Shown here: positions 1 to 9,873 of the stretch, piece after piece
How positions within the stretch are numbered: position 1 is the stretch's first letter
Layout of the letters: every line of letters begins with the position of its first letter
From: an uncultured Methanobrevibacter sp.
GTDB lineage: Archaea; Methanobacteriota; Methanobacteria; Methanobacteriales; Methanobacteriaceae
DNA: 49,482 nucleotides
NCBI GenBank assembly: GCA_900319985.1
Contig: ONQL01000006.1
Location: forward strand, 1-49,482
Reading direction: 5' to 3'
Program-made: the position numbers and the translations under genes
Notes under the pieces: generated by a model
What the model was told of the DNA's origin: nothing
Database searches by the model: none
Seen by the model: only the letters and a program-made list of their open reading frames with translations

Positions 1-1223
1 CAACCACAACATACACAGGAGCAACCGGAGTCAGGGCAAGCGTAAACGACACAGGAGCACATGTTGAAATAAACGGAAGGTCAATTACAGTATCCAACCT
101 GCCAGCAGGAACATACACACTAACCGTAACAACAATACCTGACGATAACCACAACTCAACAGAAAAAACAGCAAAAGTAACTGTCAACAAGGTTGATTCA
201 ACAATAACTGCCGGAGACATCACATTTGAATACGGATTAACCGGTAAAACAACAGTATCATACACAGGAGCCAGCGGATTTAATGCAACAATCGAAAAAG
301 GAACTGTGCAAATTGAAGGAAATTCAATAATCGTTTCCGGTTTAAATCCTGGAAATTATACCTTAAACATGACAACAATACCTGACGTCAGCCACAATGC
401 GGTCAGCAAAAGCATCAAGGTCAAAGTAAACAAGGCCACTACAGAAATAACCGCACCAGGCACAATAACTGTATACAACATCAACAAGTATCTGACAATC
501 ACACTGAAAGACAACAAAAACAGCACAATCGCTGGTGCAAAGATAACAGTCAACATAAATGGTGCAAAAACATACACAACCGACAAAAACGGCCAGGTCA
601 AAATAAACACAAAGACATTAACTCCAAAGGTCTACAATGCCAAAATAACCTTTGCCGGAAATGCAACACACAGCAAATCACAGGCTACATCATATATCCT
701 TTCAATAAAGGCAACACCAATACTGACTGCTAAAAACAAGACCTTCAAATCCACAGACAAAACCAAGAAATACAGCGTTTCACTTAGAAACAACCTGAAA
801 GCCCCATTGAAAAAGTTCCATGTAAAATTAACAATCGGAAAAACAACTTACAAAACAACAACAAACGCCAAAGGAATAGCAACATTCAAACTGACAAAAC
901 TGACAAAAACATCCCAGGCAACCGTGAAATACCTTGGAAACAAAAACTACAATGCGGCAAGCAAAAAAGTGAAACTGACAGTGAAAAAGGTATTCAAAAC
1001 AATATCCAAAGGAAGCAAAAACCACGCAATGGTTAAAAAAATCCAAAAGGCGCTTATAAGCAAAGGATACTATAAATCACCTTCCGGCAAAGCTTATGCA
1101 GTCGATGGAATCTATGGAGATTACACTGAAAAGGCAGTAAAACAATTCCAAAAAGCCAAAAAACTTAAAGTGACCGGAAAAGTTGATGAAAAAACAGCTA
1201 AAAAACTAGGAATAATAAAGTAG
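1..1223 (+). CDS. Adhesin-like Ig-repeat protein with C-terminal peptidoglycan-binding-like domain (5' partial)
   Basis: The reading frame is open from base 3, so the start lies outside the window; 406 residues are visible. Ig-like repeats of roughly 90 residues carry recurring 'LPAGTYTL' and 'LNPGNYTL' strand motifs. The next two modules have the 'T(D/N)..G.A' pattern common to methanogen surface proteins. The last ~70 residues (about 336-406) resemble PG_binding_1 (PF01471): 'VKKIQKALISKGYY', then 'VDGIYGDYTEKAVKQFQ', then 'VTGKVDEKTAKKLG'. In bacteria this fold holds proteins to the wall. Methanobrevibacter has pseudomurein instead, so a wall-anchoring role here is inference. There is no C-terminal membrane segment. 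The gene ends in a hairpin and T-tract and converges on the next gene. Confidence 0.9.
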   Translation, partial: TTTYTGATGVRASVNDTGAHVEINGRSITVSNLPAGTYTLTVTTIPDDNHNSTEKTAKVTVNKVDSTITAGDITFEYGLTGKTTVSYTGASGFNATIEKGTVQIEGNSIIVSGLNPGNYTLNMTTIPDVSHNAVSKSIKVKVNKATTEITAPGTITVYNINKYLTITLKDNKNSTIAGAKITVNINGAKTYTTDKNGQVKINTKTLTPKVYNAKITFAGNATHSKSQATSYILSIKATPILTAKNKTFKSTDKTKKYSVSLRNNLKAPLKKFHVKLTIGKTTYKTTTNAKGIATFKLTKLTKTSQATVKYLGNKNYNAASKKVKLTVKKVFKTISKGSKNHAMVKKIQKALISKGYYKSPSGKAYAVDGIYGDYTEKAVKQFQKAKKLKVTGKVDEKTAKKLGIIK

Positions 1224-1259
1224 ATACCCAATATCGTATCTACCTCTTTTTTTCTTTTT
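1220..1259 (+). terminator. Hairpin plus T-tract terminator
   Basis: GTAGATAC (1220-1227) pairs perfectly with GTATCTAC (1236-1243) around an 8-nt loop. A T-rich run follows at 1245-1259. The stem overlaps the TAG stop of the upstream gene. Confidence 0.75.
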
Positions 1260-1326
1260 CACCACAGCATTACCATTACCAACCAAATCTAATAATTTTC
1301 TTAGCAGAAATTTCATCCGCCAACCA

Positions 1327-3687
1327 TCATTTTCTCCTAAAAAATCCAATACAGTTAAACAGCATGACAATTACCAGCAGCGCAATAGGATTTCCGCAAA
1401 CCGGCATAATTTCATCTGATAGCGTTTCAATGTTTTTTTCACCATCCAAAACATCTGTTGTATTATCCGAAGAAGGATAATTTTTATTGCCAATCAATAC
1501 CGTTGTATTTACGGTTTCATAATCGCTTGCGCTGACATTTGCCAAACCTTCACGGTCTCCCTTCAAATAAGCGCTGGCTTTTCCATTAGTCCAGTTGAGA
1601 GTGATTGATTTTTTGCCGTTGAAACTTCCCAAATCAGTTGATAGAGTGACTCGTGGTCCGCTGAAAAACAATCTGGCATTTGCACTGTGGTCCCTACCCC
1701 TTGAGTCCATATAGACATCAGCGGTGATTTTTGAAAATTGTCCTTTCTTTATTACTCCAGGATTTGACCTGACACGCAAAATCAGCCACGGATCGTAAAT
1801 GATGTTTCCGTTGTTGCTTTTGAATTTTGAATCATCAGGTCTTGAGTTGTGTCCCCACCAGTTGAATCTTGCATCAACATCACCTGCAGTTGAGTTATCA
1901 AAATCTCCAAAGAATTTATCGAGAAATGCGCCAAGAGAAACACTCATGTTTCTAAGTTCCTCTTCAGTATAGTTTTCAGAACCGTCCATCGCTTTTAAAA
2001 GCAAATATGCCAATTCCTCATTGGACATGTTCGAATCATAGCCGTATGATTCGAGAATGAAAGTTCTGGTGGATTCCTTGACTACATTGTATTTCAAATT
2101 GACTGCACGATTATAATTGATTTTAGATGACCTTACAATGGCAAATCCTGTTCCGGTTCCTTCCAGATTATTGCCTCGTACTGTTAGGTTTCCTTCAACA
2201 GTATAGTTGGTATTGTTGAGGTATCCTTCCAATTCCCTTATGATTTCGCGAATATCATGAGAGGTCGTGTTGAAACCTGTCGAATTGCCGTCGAACTTGA
2301 TGCTTAGGCAAATGCCCGTTATGAATGTTGAATCAGCTGATGAAAAGTCATGCAGAAGATTCTTATTAATTTCGGCATTTCCCAAAGACATGACATATAT
2401 TCCTTCAATTTTGGAGGCCTTGAAGTCAGAAACATTATTATCTGAAACTGAGATGAAGGCATTGAAATTAAGGTATTCTATACCCGTAGCAGAAATGCCT
2501 TTAACCGAATCAGAAGCAATGAAATCCTTTAATTCACTGTCAAAAACATATATGTCAACGCATCCAACACCTGTTGTCGTAATTCCAACCACTTTGGAAT
2601 TGGAACCCATAGCATCCAAATGACTTATACTGACATCATGAATTAGCACATCAGAAGTGTCATTTTGACCTATTGTGGTTGCAGAAACACTCAGACCAGT
2701 CACAGAAGCATTTTCATTGCTTCCTGCAGATACATGACTAACCTTCAGGTCATGGACATTGACTGTTGGTAGAGTAGTGTTGAGTGCAAAAACACCAATG
2801 TTCATACCATAAGCTTCAGTTCCAGCCGAAACATATTCAACAGTATTGTTAAACACATTGAACTCGCCTAATGTATCAAAAATGCTGTTTCCACCTACAT
2901 CAAGACCATAGGAATCATTATATAATGATTTAATATGAGATATATGATTATCGGTTACAGTGACTTTCAAATCATCAGGAATTATACCAATACCGTTTAC
3001 TCTGATTCCTATTGCAGTTCCATTCTTTCTATCGTTGGCAATATTGCTAACCTTATTTCTGGATACTGTAGGATTGAATGCATTGACTGAAATTCCCGCA
3101 CCACCCATATCTCTGAATGTATTTCCTACAATCGACAGATTATTGATTGCCTTTATTTCGATTTCACCGGATTTGTTTGAAACATAATCGTCAGTCAATA
3201 TGCCAATATTTCCTCCAGTTATTCTGTTGTTTTCTATCCTGCAGCCGCTTGAGTTGACATATATTCCATTTCCATCAACATTCCCAATTACTATATTGAA
3301 ACCTGAAATTGAAGTGTTATTAGCGGTCGGAAGAATCATGAAAGCCAGTTTATCAGAGTTGAGGATAGCATTTTGACCTTTGATTGAAATCTCTTTGGAA
3401 ATTACAAGGTCTTCCGAATAAGTCCCCTTTTCAACAATTATTGTGTCTCCAGATTTTGCACTGTCAATTGCCGATTGGATTGAATCGCCTTCATGGACAA
3501 TGATTTCATTATCACCCAGAATATCTCCCTCATCCTCAAAGAGAACGTCATCAGTTAATCCAGATTGTAAATTTTCACATTCAACCGCATCGAGTTGAAC
3601 AGTAGAGTTATCCGCAGCCGAAACGCCATTTAAGACAATGAAAAAAAGAAATAATAAAAATATGATTAACGTTCTGCATTTAGTCAT
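1327..3687 (-). CDS. Adhesin-like parallel beta-helix protein with GNP-type C-terminal anchor
   Basis: A 786-residue surface protein. The chosen start is the ATG at 3687, four bases after a GGTGA Shine-Dalgarno (3692-3696); an upstream GTG at 3699 lies beside that site and is unlikely. A hydrophobic signal peptide ends near 'NGVSAA'. Residues ~70-600 are right-handed beta-helix coils ('GNGIYVNSSGCRIENNRITG', 'VSGTEAYGMNIG'-like turns) closing at a 'NWWGHNSRPDDS' motif. An Ig-like domain follows at ~640-740. The C-terminus is 'CGNP', a membrane segment, then 'FFRRK', resembling the tails of the proteins at 44775 and 45273. It lies 46 bp behind the small secreted protein at 3734 and probably shares its promoter. 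Adhesion is inferred from architecture. Confidence 0.92.
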   Translation of the reverse strand: MTKCRTLIIFLLFLFFIVLNGVSAADNSTVQLDAVECENLQSGLTDDVLFEDEGDILGDNEIIVHEGDSIQSAIDSAKSGDTIIVEKGTYSEDLVISKEISIKGQNAILNSDKLAFMILPTANNTSISGFNIVIGNVDGNGIYVNSSGCRIENNRITGGNIGILTDDYVSNKSGEIEIKAINNLSIVGNTFRDMGGAGISVNAFNPTVSRNKVSNIANDRKNGTAIGIRVNGIGIIPDDLKVTVTDNHISHIKSLYNDSYGLDVGGNSIFDTLGEFNVFNNTVEYVSAGTEAYGMNIGVFALNTTLPTVNVHDLKVSHVSAGSNENASVTGLSVSATTIGQNDTSDVLIHDVSISHLDAMGSNSKVVGITTTGVGCVDIYVFDSELKDFIASDSVKGISATGIEYLNFNAFISVSDNNVSDFKASKIEGIYVMSLGNAEINKNLLHDFSSADSTFITGICLSIKFDGNSTGFNTTSHDIREIIRELEGYLNNTNYTVEGNLTVRGNNLEGTGTGFAIVRSSKINYNRAVNLKYNVVKESTRTFILESYGYDSNMSNEELAYLLLKAMDGSENYTEEELRNMSVSLGAFLDKFFGDFDNSTAGDVDARFNWWGHNSRPDDSKFKSNNGNIIYDPWLILRVRSNPGVIKKGQFSKITADVYMDSRGRDHSANARLFFSGPRVTLSTDLGSFNGKKSITLNWTNGKASAYLKGDREGLANVSASDYETVNTTVLIGNKNYPSSDNTTDVLDGEKNIETLSDEIMPVCGNPIALLVIVMLFNCIGFFRRK

Positions 3688-3733
3688 ATTTTCACCCACT
3701 AAAAAAAAAAGAAAGGAAGCGTATAACTTCCAG

Positions 3734-4099
3734 CTAAGCCTGATAATAGAAATAGATTGTCTCTACACCATTACCTTTTGATTTACCATCCTTAAGCACA
3801 TTATCTCCTTTGAGTAAAGTAACATTGGTTGGCCCATTTTCGTATTGGTTAACTGTAACACTTGCTGAATCAACAGTAGTGTTCAATTTAATGGTTTTGG
3901 ATCCTACACCTTCATCAGAAGAGTATTTTCCGTTAACAGTCAAGTCCAATCTCCATTTACCACTTGTATTTATCTGCAATTCACAGGCATCATCGCCACC
4001 AGCATTTTTTGCTGAATCACTGCTGAAAACAGCTACAATCGAAAATGTGCAAATTACTACAAATATTATTGCAATCACTGAAAATTTTTTGTAATCCAT
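3734..4099 (-). CDS. Small secreted or membrane-anchored protein of unknown function
   Basis: A 121-residue protein starting at the ATG at 4099, with a GTGAT-type ribosome binding site just upstream. One N-terminal hydrophobic segment ('FSVIAIIFVVICTFSIVAVF') serves as signal peptide or anchor. The remaining ~90 residues are beta-rich and Thr/Asn-rich ('GKWRLDLTVNGKYSS', 'TVDSASVTVNQYENGPTNVT') and end in 'IYFYYQA'. I do not recognise a family. It is the first gene of a likely two-gene transcript with the beta-helix protein at 1327. Its promoter carries a perfect 21-bp palindrome, so the unit is probably regulated. Confidence 0.8.
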   Translation of the reverse strand: MDYKKFSVIAIIFVVICTFSIVAVFSSDSAKNAGGDDACELQINTSGKWRLDLTVNGKYSSDEGVGSKTIKLNTTVDSASVTVNQYENGPTNVTLLKGDNVLKDGKSKGNGVETIYFYYQA

Positions 4100-4126
4100 T
4101 TTATCACACCCCATAAATTTCTTTAT

Positions 4127-4162
4127 AGTGTAATATCATATTACACTTCATAGTATATAAAT
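4127..4162 (-). promoter_or_regulatory. TATA box with 21-bp palindromic operator-like site
   Basis: AGTGTAATAT-C-ATATTACACT (4127-4147) is a perfect palindrome with 10-bp arms. A TTTATATA box on the minus strand lies at 4154-4161. Transcription would start about 25 bp downstream of the box, inside the palindrome, which is a typical repressor position. It drives the genes at 3734 and 1327. Confidence 0.65.
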
Positions 4163-4362
4163 TATACAGATTGATAATAAAATTTAAATTAACCTAAGTT
4201 TCAACAAATATTATTTAACATTATTGTACAAACAATAAATATATTGAATAAAATTTTAAACGATTATAATTTATAACAAAGTTATAATTTTTAATATCCA
4301 CAAAACTATTGATTTTTGTATGAAATATTAGACAAAGTTCATTGACTAGCTAAAGAAATATT
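4163..4362. other. AT-rich intergenic stretch
   Basis: AT-rich DNA between the palindromic promoter and the terminator of the next gene. No open frame, RNA gene or strong hairpin was seen in it. Confidence 0.5.
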
Positions 4363-4397
4363 TGAAAAAAAAGAAAAAAAAGGAGTGAAAAGCTCCT
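4363..4397 (-). terminator. Hairpin plus T-tract terminator
   Basis: On the minus strand AGGAG, a 7-nt loop and CTCCT (4381-4397) overlap the end of the adhesin gene. They are followed by a long T-rich run, seen as A's at 4363-4380. Confidence 0.7.
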
Positions 4398-7300
4398 ATT
4401 TAATGTACAACTTGACTTTCTTTGAAATCTTATTGTAGTATGCATTGCCCGCAAAGCTTACAGATGCAACAAAGGTTCCCTTTTTGGTCAGTTTGGTGAT
4501 CTTGAATGTTGCCTTGCCCTTGCTGTTTGTTTTGGCAACATAAGATTTACCGTTGACCTTTATTGTAACCTTTTTGCTTTTCATGACCTTGTTGTTATTG
4601 TCCTTCAATGTGATTGAGTATTTTTTGATTTTTAAAGAACGTTTAAATGTTTTTTTAGCAACTAACAATTTTGGAGTGGCCTTTTTAACAGTAACTACTA
4701 CAGAAGAATGCAATACTCCATTGCCATCTATCTCAACAAAATACTTGCCCGGCTTGAAATTGCAGACAAAATTAGCCTGCCCCTTGGAGTCTGTGCGCAG
4801 CAAAGTAGGTTTAACAGAATTTCCCTTTATACTAATTGAGAGAGGATAATTAGAAACGGCACTTCCACTGTCGCTTTTTACGACAATATTTAACTTCTTG
4901 GAATCACCATAGACCTTTTTGAAATTATCTACCACATATATTCTATTCGATATTGGTTTGACTGTCAATTTAAATGATTTTGTTTCACCATTAACCGGAT
5001 TGACAGCAATTACATTATACTCGCCCACACCAAATTTAATTGAATATGTTGCAACACCATTACCGTTGGTTCTGGCTGTAAAAGTGCTGCTTCCAATCTT
5101 AAAGTGAACATCAGCATTTGAAAGTGCGCGCCCATCAACATTCAGGAAAGCCGCCTTAAGATATGCACTGCCATATTCATAAATCATATCAGACACTGAA
5201 ATGGTGGATTTGACGGTAACCTTGGATGAAACGGACTTGCCGCCATATTCAGTGACAAGAGAATATGAACCTGGAACAAAATCGACGCCGACATAAGCAT
5301 AGCCTTCACCATTGGTTATTACAGTCACTGAACCGGAATCACGATTATATCTGATGGCGGCATCGCTTACAGGCTTGCCGTTATCGGTAATGCGAACTAC
5401 AAGCTTATCAGAAGAGCCGTAATACTTGGTCACATCAGGAGCGGAAATAGCTATATTATGCTCACCTGAAACAACAATGGAAATTTCAGATGACCTGGCA
5501 GAATAGAAGTTATCATTTCCCACAAATGTTGCATAAACCTTGTATATACCATCAGTGGTTAAATTCAAACCCAATGTGGCCTTGCCCGAACTGATTTGTC
5601 TGGTGAAATTGGCACGATTTCCTCCGATAGTGAAAATAACATCCCCTTCAGCATATAAAGGAGTAAGACCGGCTGTCAAGGTAACCAAAGTTCCATTTTT
5701 GACATAATTGAGAGATATTGCAGGAGATACCTTATTGACTGTTAACCTGAATGATTTTGTCTCGCCGCTTGAAGGATTAACCGCAGCAACATCATAGGTT
5801 CCGACATTCAAGCTGCTTGAATATGATGCAACACCATTGCCGTCGGTTTTGGCATAGTAAGTGCTGTCACCTACATTAAACTGAACGTCAGCATTTGAAA
5901 GTGCACTGCCGTCAACATCCAGGAAAGTCGCCTTAAGATATGCACTGCCATAACTGTAAGTCAAATCGGAAACTGCGATTGTGGATTTGACGGTAACCCA
6001 AGATGAAACGGACTCGCCACCGTATTCACTGACAACAGAATATGTTCCTGGGACAAAATCAATATCCAAATAAGCATAACCGTTGCTGTTTGTAAATACG
6101 ATTCCTGAAGTGAAATTGTTAGAATACATAACATCTGCATTGCTTACAGGCCTGCCGTTATCTGTAACGCGAATTACAAGCCTGTCAGAAGAGCCATAAT
6201 ATTTTGTCAAATCAGGAGAGGAAATAACAATATTGTGCCTGTCTGAAATAATAATGGAAATTTCAGATGACCTGGCAGAATTGAAGTTGGCACTTCCCAC
6301 AAATGTCGCATAAGCATAATATATTCCCTCATCGGTAAAATTCAAAGTCAATGTAGCCTTGCCCGAACTGACAGGCCTGGTGAAATTAAGATGAGTTGAT
6401 CCGATAGTGAAAATAACAACACCATCATCAGATAAAGGACTAAGACTTGCCGTCAGAGTAACCAAGCCATCGCTTTGATCGGATGTGAGGGATATGGCTG
6501 AATTCAGCTTATTGACAGTTAAGTGGAATGATTTTGTCTCGCCGCTTGAAGGATTGATTGCAGTGACAGTGTAGGTACCGGCATTCAAGCCACTTGAATA
6601 TGATGCAACACCATTGCTGTCGGTTTTGGCATAGTAAGTGGTGTTTTCCACATAAAACTGAACGTCAGCATTTGAAAGTGCACTTCCATCAACATCCAGG
6701 AAAGCCGCCTTAAGATAGGCGCTGCCATAATCGCAAGTCAAATCAGAAACTGAAATAGTGGACTTGACAGTTATCTTGGATGTAACGGACTTGTTGCCAT
6801 ACTCGGATTTAACAAAATATGTGCCCGGAATCAGGCCAATATTCACATAAGCATAACCGTTGCTGTTTGTTGTCATAGTCACTACATTGGAATCTCGGAT
6901 ATACCTGACGCTGGCACCGCTTACAGGCTTGCCGTTATCGGTTATGCGAATGGTGAACATGTCTGAAGCGCCGTAATATTTGCTAAAGTCCGGAGCTGAA
7001 ATGACAATATCAGATATGCTAACAACACTGAAATTGAAATTTACAGTGTTTGAAGCATACAGATTATTTTTGTATTGTGCTGAAAAGGAACAGTTGCCGA
7101 GTGTATTGAACTTGAGTTTCAGACTGGCCTGACCATCTTTTACAATTGAATAATAAGTCTGATTATTGATTTTAACTGTAACAAGACCACTTAACTGACT
7201 GTCTGCCAATTTAAAATTGAATATTACTTCATCATTGACGCCAACGGAGCTTATTTGGTTGACGCTGAGGGTAACCTGATTCAATTCCAGAGGAGTTGTA

Positions 7301-9852
7301 AACGCCTTTATGCATGCTACCATAGGAGTGTCATAGTAGGAGTATAAATCACGCCATCCACTGCCCAAATCAATATATGAAACTCCGTCTTTGAATGTTC
7401 CAAAATTGGCTACCTCCGAATCAGACATAGGGATAAATTTCTCCTCCGAATCCAAAATTTCAATGCAGATTGTGAACTCATCGCCTTTTGACAGAGCAGT
7501 TTTGCTTTTAAACGGTATTGTATAATATCCCGCAGGACTGTATCCCTGCTGGGTCAATACCAAAGTGTTGTCCTTATAAAGGGAAACCCTATAGTTTGTC
7601 GGATTTTTGAAGAATGTTGAAAATGCGGACAATGCCTCATCATCCATTGCTGTGAAAACGTTTTTGTACTTTACCGTATTGCCTGAAGAAGTCAGATAAT
7701 AATTAACTCCCTGCAAATCGTATTGGTAGTTTCTCACATAGCTTTCGGTGTCGTTGAAGACATATGTGTAAATATAATTGTGATAGTTTGTAGATATCTC
7801 ATTTCTGAAGTCCTTTTCATAAGAGACATATACATATCCGCCATCGTCTGAAGAGGAACCCCAGCTGTTTTTAACAATCCAGACACCTTTGGCATAGTTG
7901 CCGAAGTAATCCCTGGCATTATAGTCATCTTTCCATCCCACAAGTGTTATGGAATGGAAGCTTGTTTCCCAGTAGGTAGTTGCCACAACGGCACCATAAT
8001 CCATTATGGCACGTTTGATAGCATCATTGTCATTTGAATCCTTTCTGACAGGCAGGAAATAAACATTCTGCACATGCAGAAGAGGTGCATAAAGAGTGGA
8101 GAGTGCTGAATAATCGTCATATACATCCCATGAATCATAAATAGGGCCGAACCAGTTGGTGAAATATCCGAATCCCATTGCATCGAATCCTCCGTCGTTA
8201 GGTTCGCAATCCCTTCCCACCAGAGAGTACAGTGCCATGATATTTTTAATGTTTTCCTCTGAAAAGTCAAATTCAATTCCTGTAGCCTTTTTAAGACAGA
8301 TTTCCAATGCCGCAACGCTTGCAAAAGCCCAGCAGTTGCCTCCATCCATCTGGTTTTTTACAGAAGTGACATAACCGTAGTCCCTTGAGTCATATGATGA
8401 AGGAATGGCCTCTGGAGAGTGTGGAGAGTAATTGATAATAGGCGCCACCACATCGCTTGATATATCAAACAGAGTTGTGTTGAAAATCATGACATTTGTC
8501 AGTCCGGCGTTTCCGCTTCCGTAAAATAGGGAGTCATATTTTGCAAAGACATAAAGCCCATCGGAATCAGTGAAGACATTATCTGCCAGACCAATGCTTT
8601 TCGGCAGATAACTGCAGATTGCATCACCATGATTATAAGCAAATGAGCTTATTATGTTGGAGTCGTGAATGTATGTATTGCCGTATATGGTAAAAACTGA
8701 TCCCCCAAAGTTTGCGGTATTGTTTATGAAATTGGAACAGCCAATATCAAGAGACATGTTCAAAGCACAGATTGCCCCTCCAAAATCGCCAATCCCATTT
8801 TCAAAACAGGATTTTGAAATAATCAAAGTTCCATTTTCAGCATATATTACCCCACCTGAATCAGTCAGTGACCATGAATTTAAAAAATTACAGCCTGATA
8901 TGGTTGAAGTGGACAATTTTGAAGCTATAGCTCCACCAAAGCTGTAAGCCTCCGAATTTGTGAAATTGGAATCTGTCAGCTCCATTTTTCCATAATTCAT
9001 ATAAATTGCCCCACCGTATTTGGCGCTGCTTCGGGTGAATGAAGATTTTGAAACTGTCAGATTTGAGTTCAACCCATAGATTGCACCTCCAAACCTGCCC
9101 GCATCAGAATTGGAAAAGATACAGTCGGAAATCACAATATTTGTATAGTTTGCAGCAATTGCGCTTCCATGTCTTGCATGATTTGATTCGAAATAACAAT
9201 TCCTAAGATTCACATTGCATATTCCATATTCGACCGAAGAATTGGAAAATATTACCCCACCACATGCACCTTCGTAAAATGCGGAGCTTGATTCGGAATA
9301 TTTGCAAACTGAATTTTTAAAAATCACGTTGTCCGCTTCCACATCCCCATGATTTATAATCCGGCCATAATCAAAGGTCAAACCATTCAAAACCAAGGTA
9401 GAACCTGATGAAACTGTCAGGTCAAAATAATAAGAGGCAGTGGATTTGATAATCGTATTGTCTCTGCTTTGTCCGATGAAAGTTGTTTTGGATGAAATCT
9501 TTCCCGAACCTGTGTAGACATAAACACCATCTGCAAAATAAGCGGTCATTCCTGAAGATATCCTATTGGAGTATAAATATTTATACGGACTTGTCTGAGT
9601 GCCCACACCATCTGTGCTTGATGATGCATTAAAATAAACTGTGCCTGCACTTAAAACATCCGAATTGTCTTCTGCAAGTCCCTCTCCATCAGACTCACTC
9701 ATCAAAACAGAAGAACTATTTTGCAAAGCTGCTTCAAAGTCATTATCGCCGTGGCCGTAGACATCATCGGTTGAATTCAAGTCCCCCGCACTAACCGATG
9801 AAATGGCCATCACCAATAAAACTAAAGCAAAAATCAATTTCTTGTTAACCAT
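4396..9852 (-). CDS. Adhesin-like protein with C1 (papain-like) cysteine peptidase, lectin-like and Ig-like domains
   Basis: An 1818-residue secreted protein. Domain order: signal peptide (1-22); beta-helix with repeated 'GGAI' turns (~65-470); C1 peptidase (~485-690); a region resembling the lectin-like domain that often follows archaeal and clostridial C1 domains (~690-860); then Ig-like modules to a Lys-rich end. The peptidase keeps the papain residues: oxyanion Gln501, Cys507 ('GGNCWAF', same six-residue spacing as papain), His633 ('FHSITLVGW') and Asn662 ('KNSWG'). It should be an active extracellular cysteine protease fused to an adhesin. Its substrate is unknown; host protein, microbial partner or self-processing are all possible. 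The ATG has no Shine-Dalgarno and a TATA-like box 26 bp upstream, suggesting a leaderless mRNA. Confidence 0.94.
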   Translation of the reverse strand: MVNKKLIFALVLLVMAISSVSAGDLNSTDDVYGHGDNDFEAALQNSSSVLMSESDGEGLAEDNSDVLSAGTVYFNASSSTDGVGTQTSPYKYLYSNRISSGMTAYFADGVYVYTGSGKISSKTTFIGQSRDNTIIKSTASYYFDLTVSSGSTLVLNGLTFDYGRIINHGDVEADNVIFKNSVCKYSESSSAFYEGACGGVIFSNSSVEYGICNVNLRNCYFESNHARHGSAIAANYTNIVISDCIFSNSDAGRFGGAIYGLNSNLTVSKSSFTRSSAKYGGAIYMNYGKMELTDSNFTNSEAYSFGGAIASKLSTSTISGCNFLNSWSLTDSGGVIYAENGTLIISKSCFENGIGDFGGAICALNMSLDIGCSNFINNTANFGGSVFTIYGNTYIHDSNIISSFAYNHGDAICSYLPKSIGLADNVFTDSDGLYVFAKYDSLFYGSGNAGLTNVMIFNTTLFDISSDVVAPIINYSPHSPEAIPSSYDSRDYGYVTSVKNQMDGGNCWAFASVAALEICLKKATGIEFDFSEENIKNIMALYSLVGRDCEPNDGGFDAMGFGYFTNWFGPIYDSWDVYDDYSALSTLYAPLLHVQNVYFLPVRKDSNDNDAIKRAIMDYGAVVATTYWETSFHSITLVGWKDDYNARDYFGNYAKGVWIVKNSWGSSSDDGGYVYVSYEKDFRNEISTNYHNYIYTYVFNDTESYVRNYQYDLQGVNYYLTSSGNTVKYKNVFTAMDDEALSAFSTFFKNPTNYRVSLYKDNTLVLTQQGYSPAGYYTIPFKSKTALSKGDEFTICIEILDSEEKFIPMSDSEVANFGTFKDGVSYIDLGSGWRDLYSYYDTPMVACIKAFTTPLELNQVTLSVNQISSVGVNDEVIFNFKLADSQLSGLVTVKINNQTYYSIVKDGQASLKLKFNTLGNCSFSAQYKNNLYASNTVNFNFSVVSISDIVISAPDFSKYYGASDMFTIRITDNGKPVSGASVRYIRDSNVVTMTTNSNGYAYVNIGLIPGTYFVKSEYGNKSVTSKITVKSTISVSDLTCDYGSAYLKAAFLDVDGSALSNADVQFYVENTTYYAKTDSNGVASYSSGLNAGTYTVTAINPSSGETKSFHLTVNKLNSAISLTSDQSDGLVTLTASLSPLSDDGVVIFTIGSTHLNFTRPVSSGKATLTLNFTDEGIYYAYATFVGSANFNSARSSEISIIISDRHNIVISSPDLTKYYGSSDRLVIRVTDNGRPVSNADVMYSNNFTSGIVFTNSNGYAYLDIDFVPGTYSVVSEYGGESVSSWVTVKSTIAVSDLTYSYGSAYLKATFLDVDGSALSNADVQFNVGDSTYYAKTDGNGVASYSSSLNVGTYDVAAVNPSSGETKSFRLTVNKVSPAISLNYVKNGTLVTLTAGLTPLYAEGDVIFTIGGNRANFTRQISSGKATLGLNLTTDGIYKVYATFVGNDNFYSARSSEISIVVSGEHNIAISAPDVTKYYGSSDKLVVRITDNGKPVSDAAIRYNRDSGSVTVITNGEGYAYVGVDFVPGSYSLVTEYGGKSVSSKVTVKSTISVSDMIYEYGSAYLKAAFLNVDGRALSNADVHFKIGSSTFTARTNGNGVATYSIKFGVGEYNVIAVNPVNGETKSFKLTVKPISNRIYVVDNFKKVYGDSKKLNIVVKSDSGSAVSNYPLSISIKGNSVKPTLLRTDSKGQANFVCNFKPGKYFVEIDGNGVLHSSVVVTVKKATPKLLVAKKTFKRSLKIKKYSITLKDNNNKVMKSKKVTIKVNGKSYVAKTNSKGKATFKITKLTKKGTFVASVSFAGNAYYNKISKKVKLYIK
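4960..7015 (-). repeat. Tandem 777-bp internal repeat encoding composite Ig-like units
   Basis: Recurring anchors at about 4960, 5737 and 6514 give a period near 777 bp (about 260 residues). Each unit includes 'YGSAYLKA.FL.VDG.ALSNADV' and 'NPSSGETKSF' blocks. Two units are full and the third is partial. The nucleotide similarity is high enough to be a recombination substrate. Confidence 0.8.
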
Positions 9853-9873
9853 ATTAATATGTTTATTCGAATA

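Noticed and set aside
8004..8345. Met/Trp-rich frame inside the C1-peptidase adhesin
   Set aside because: Shadow in another frame of the peptidase domain, which is clearly coding.
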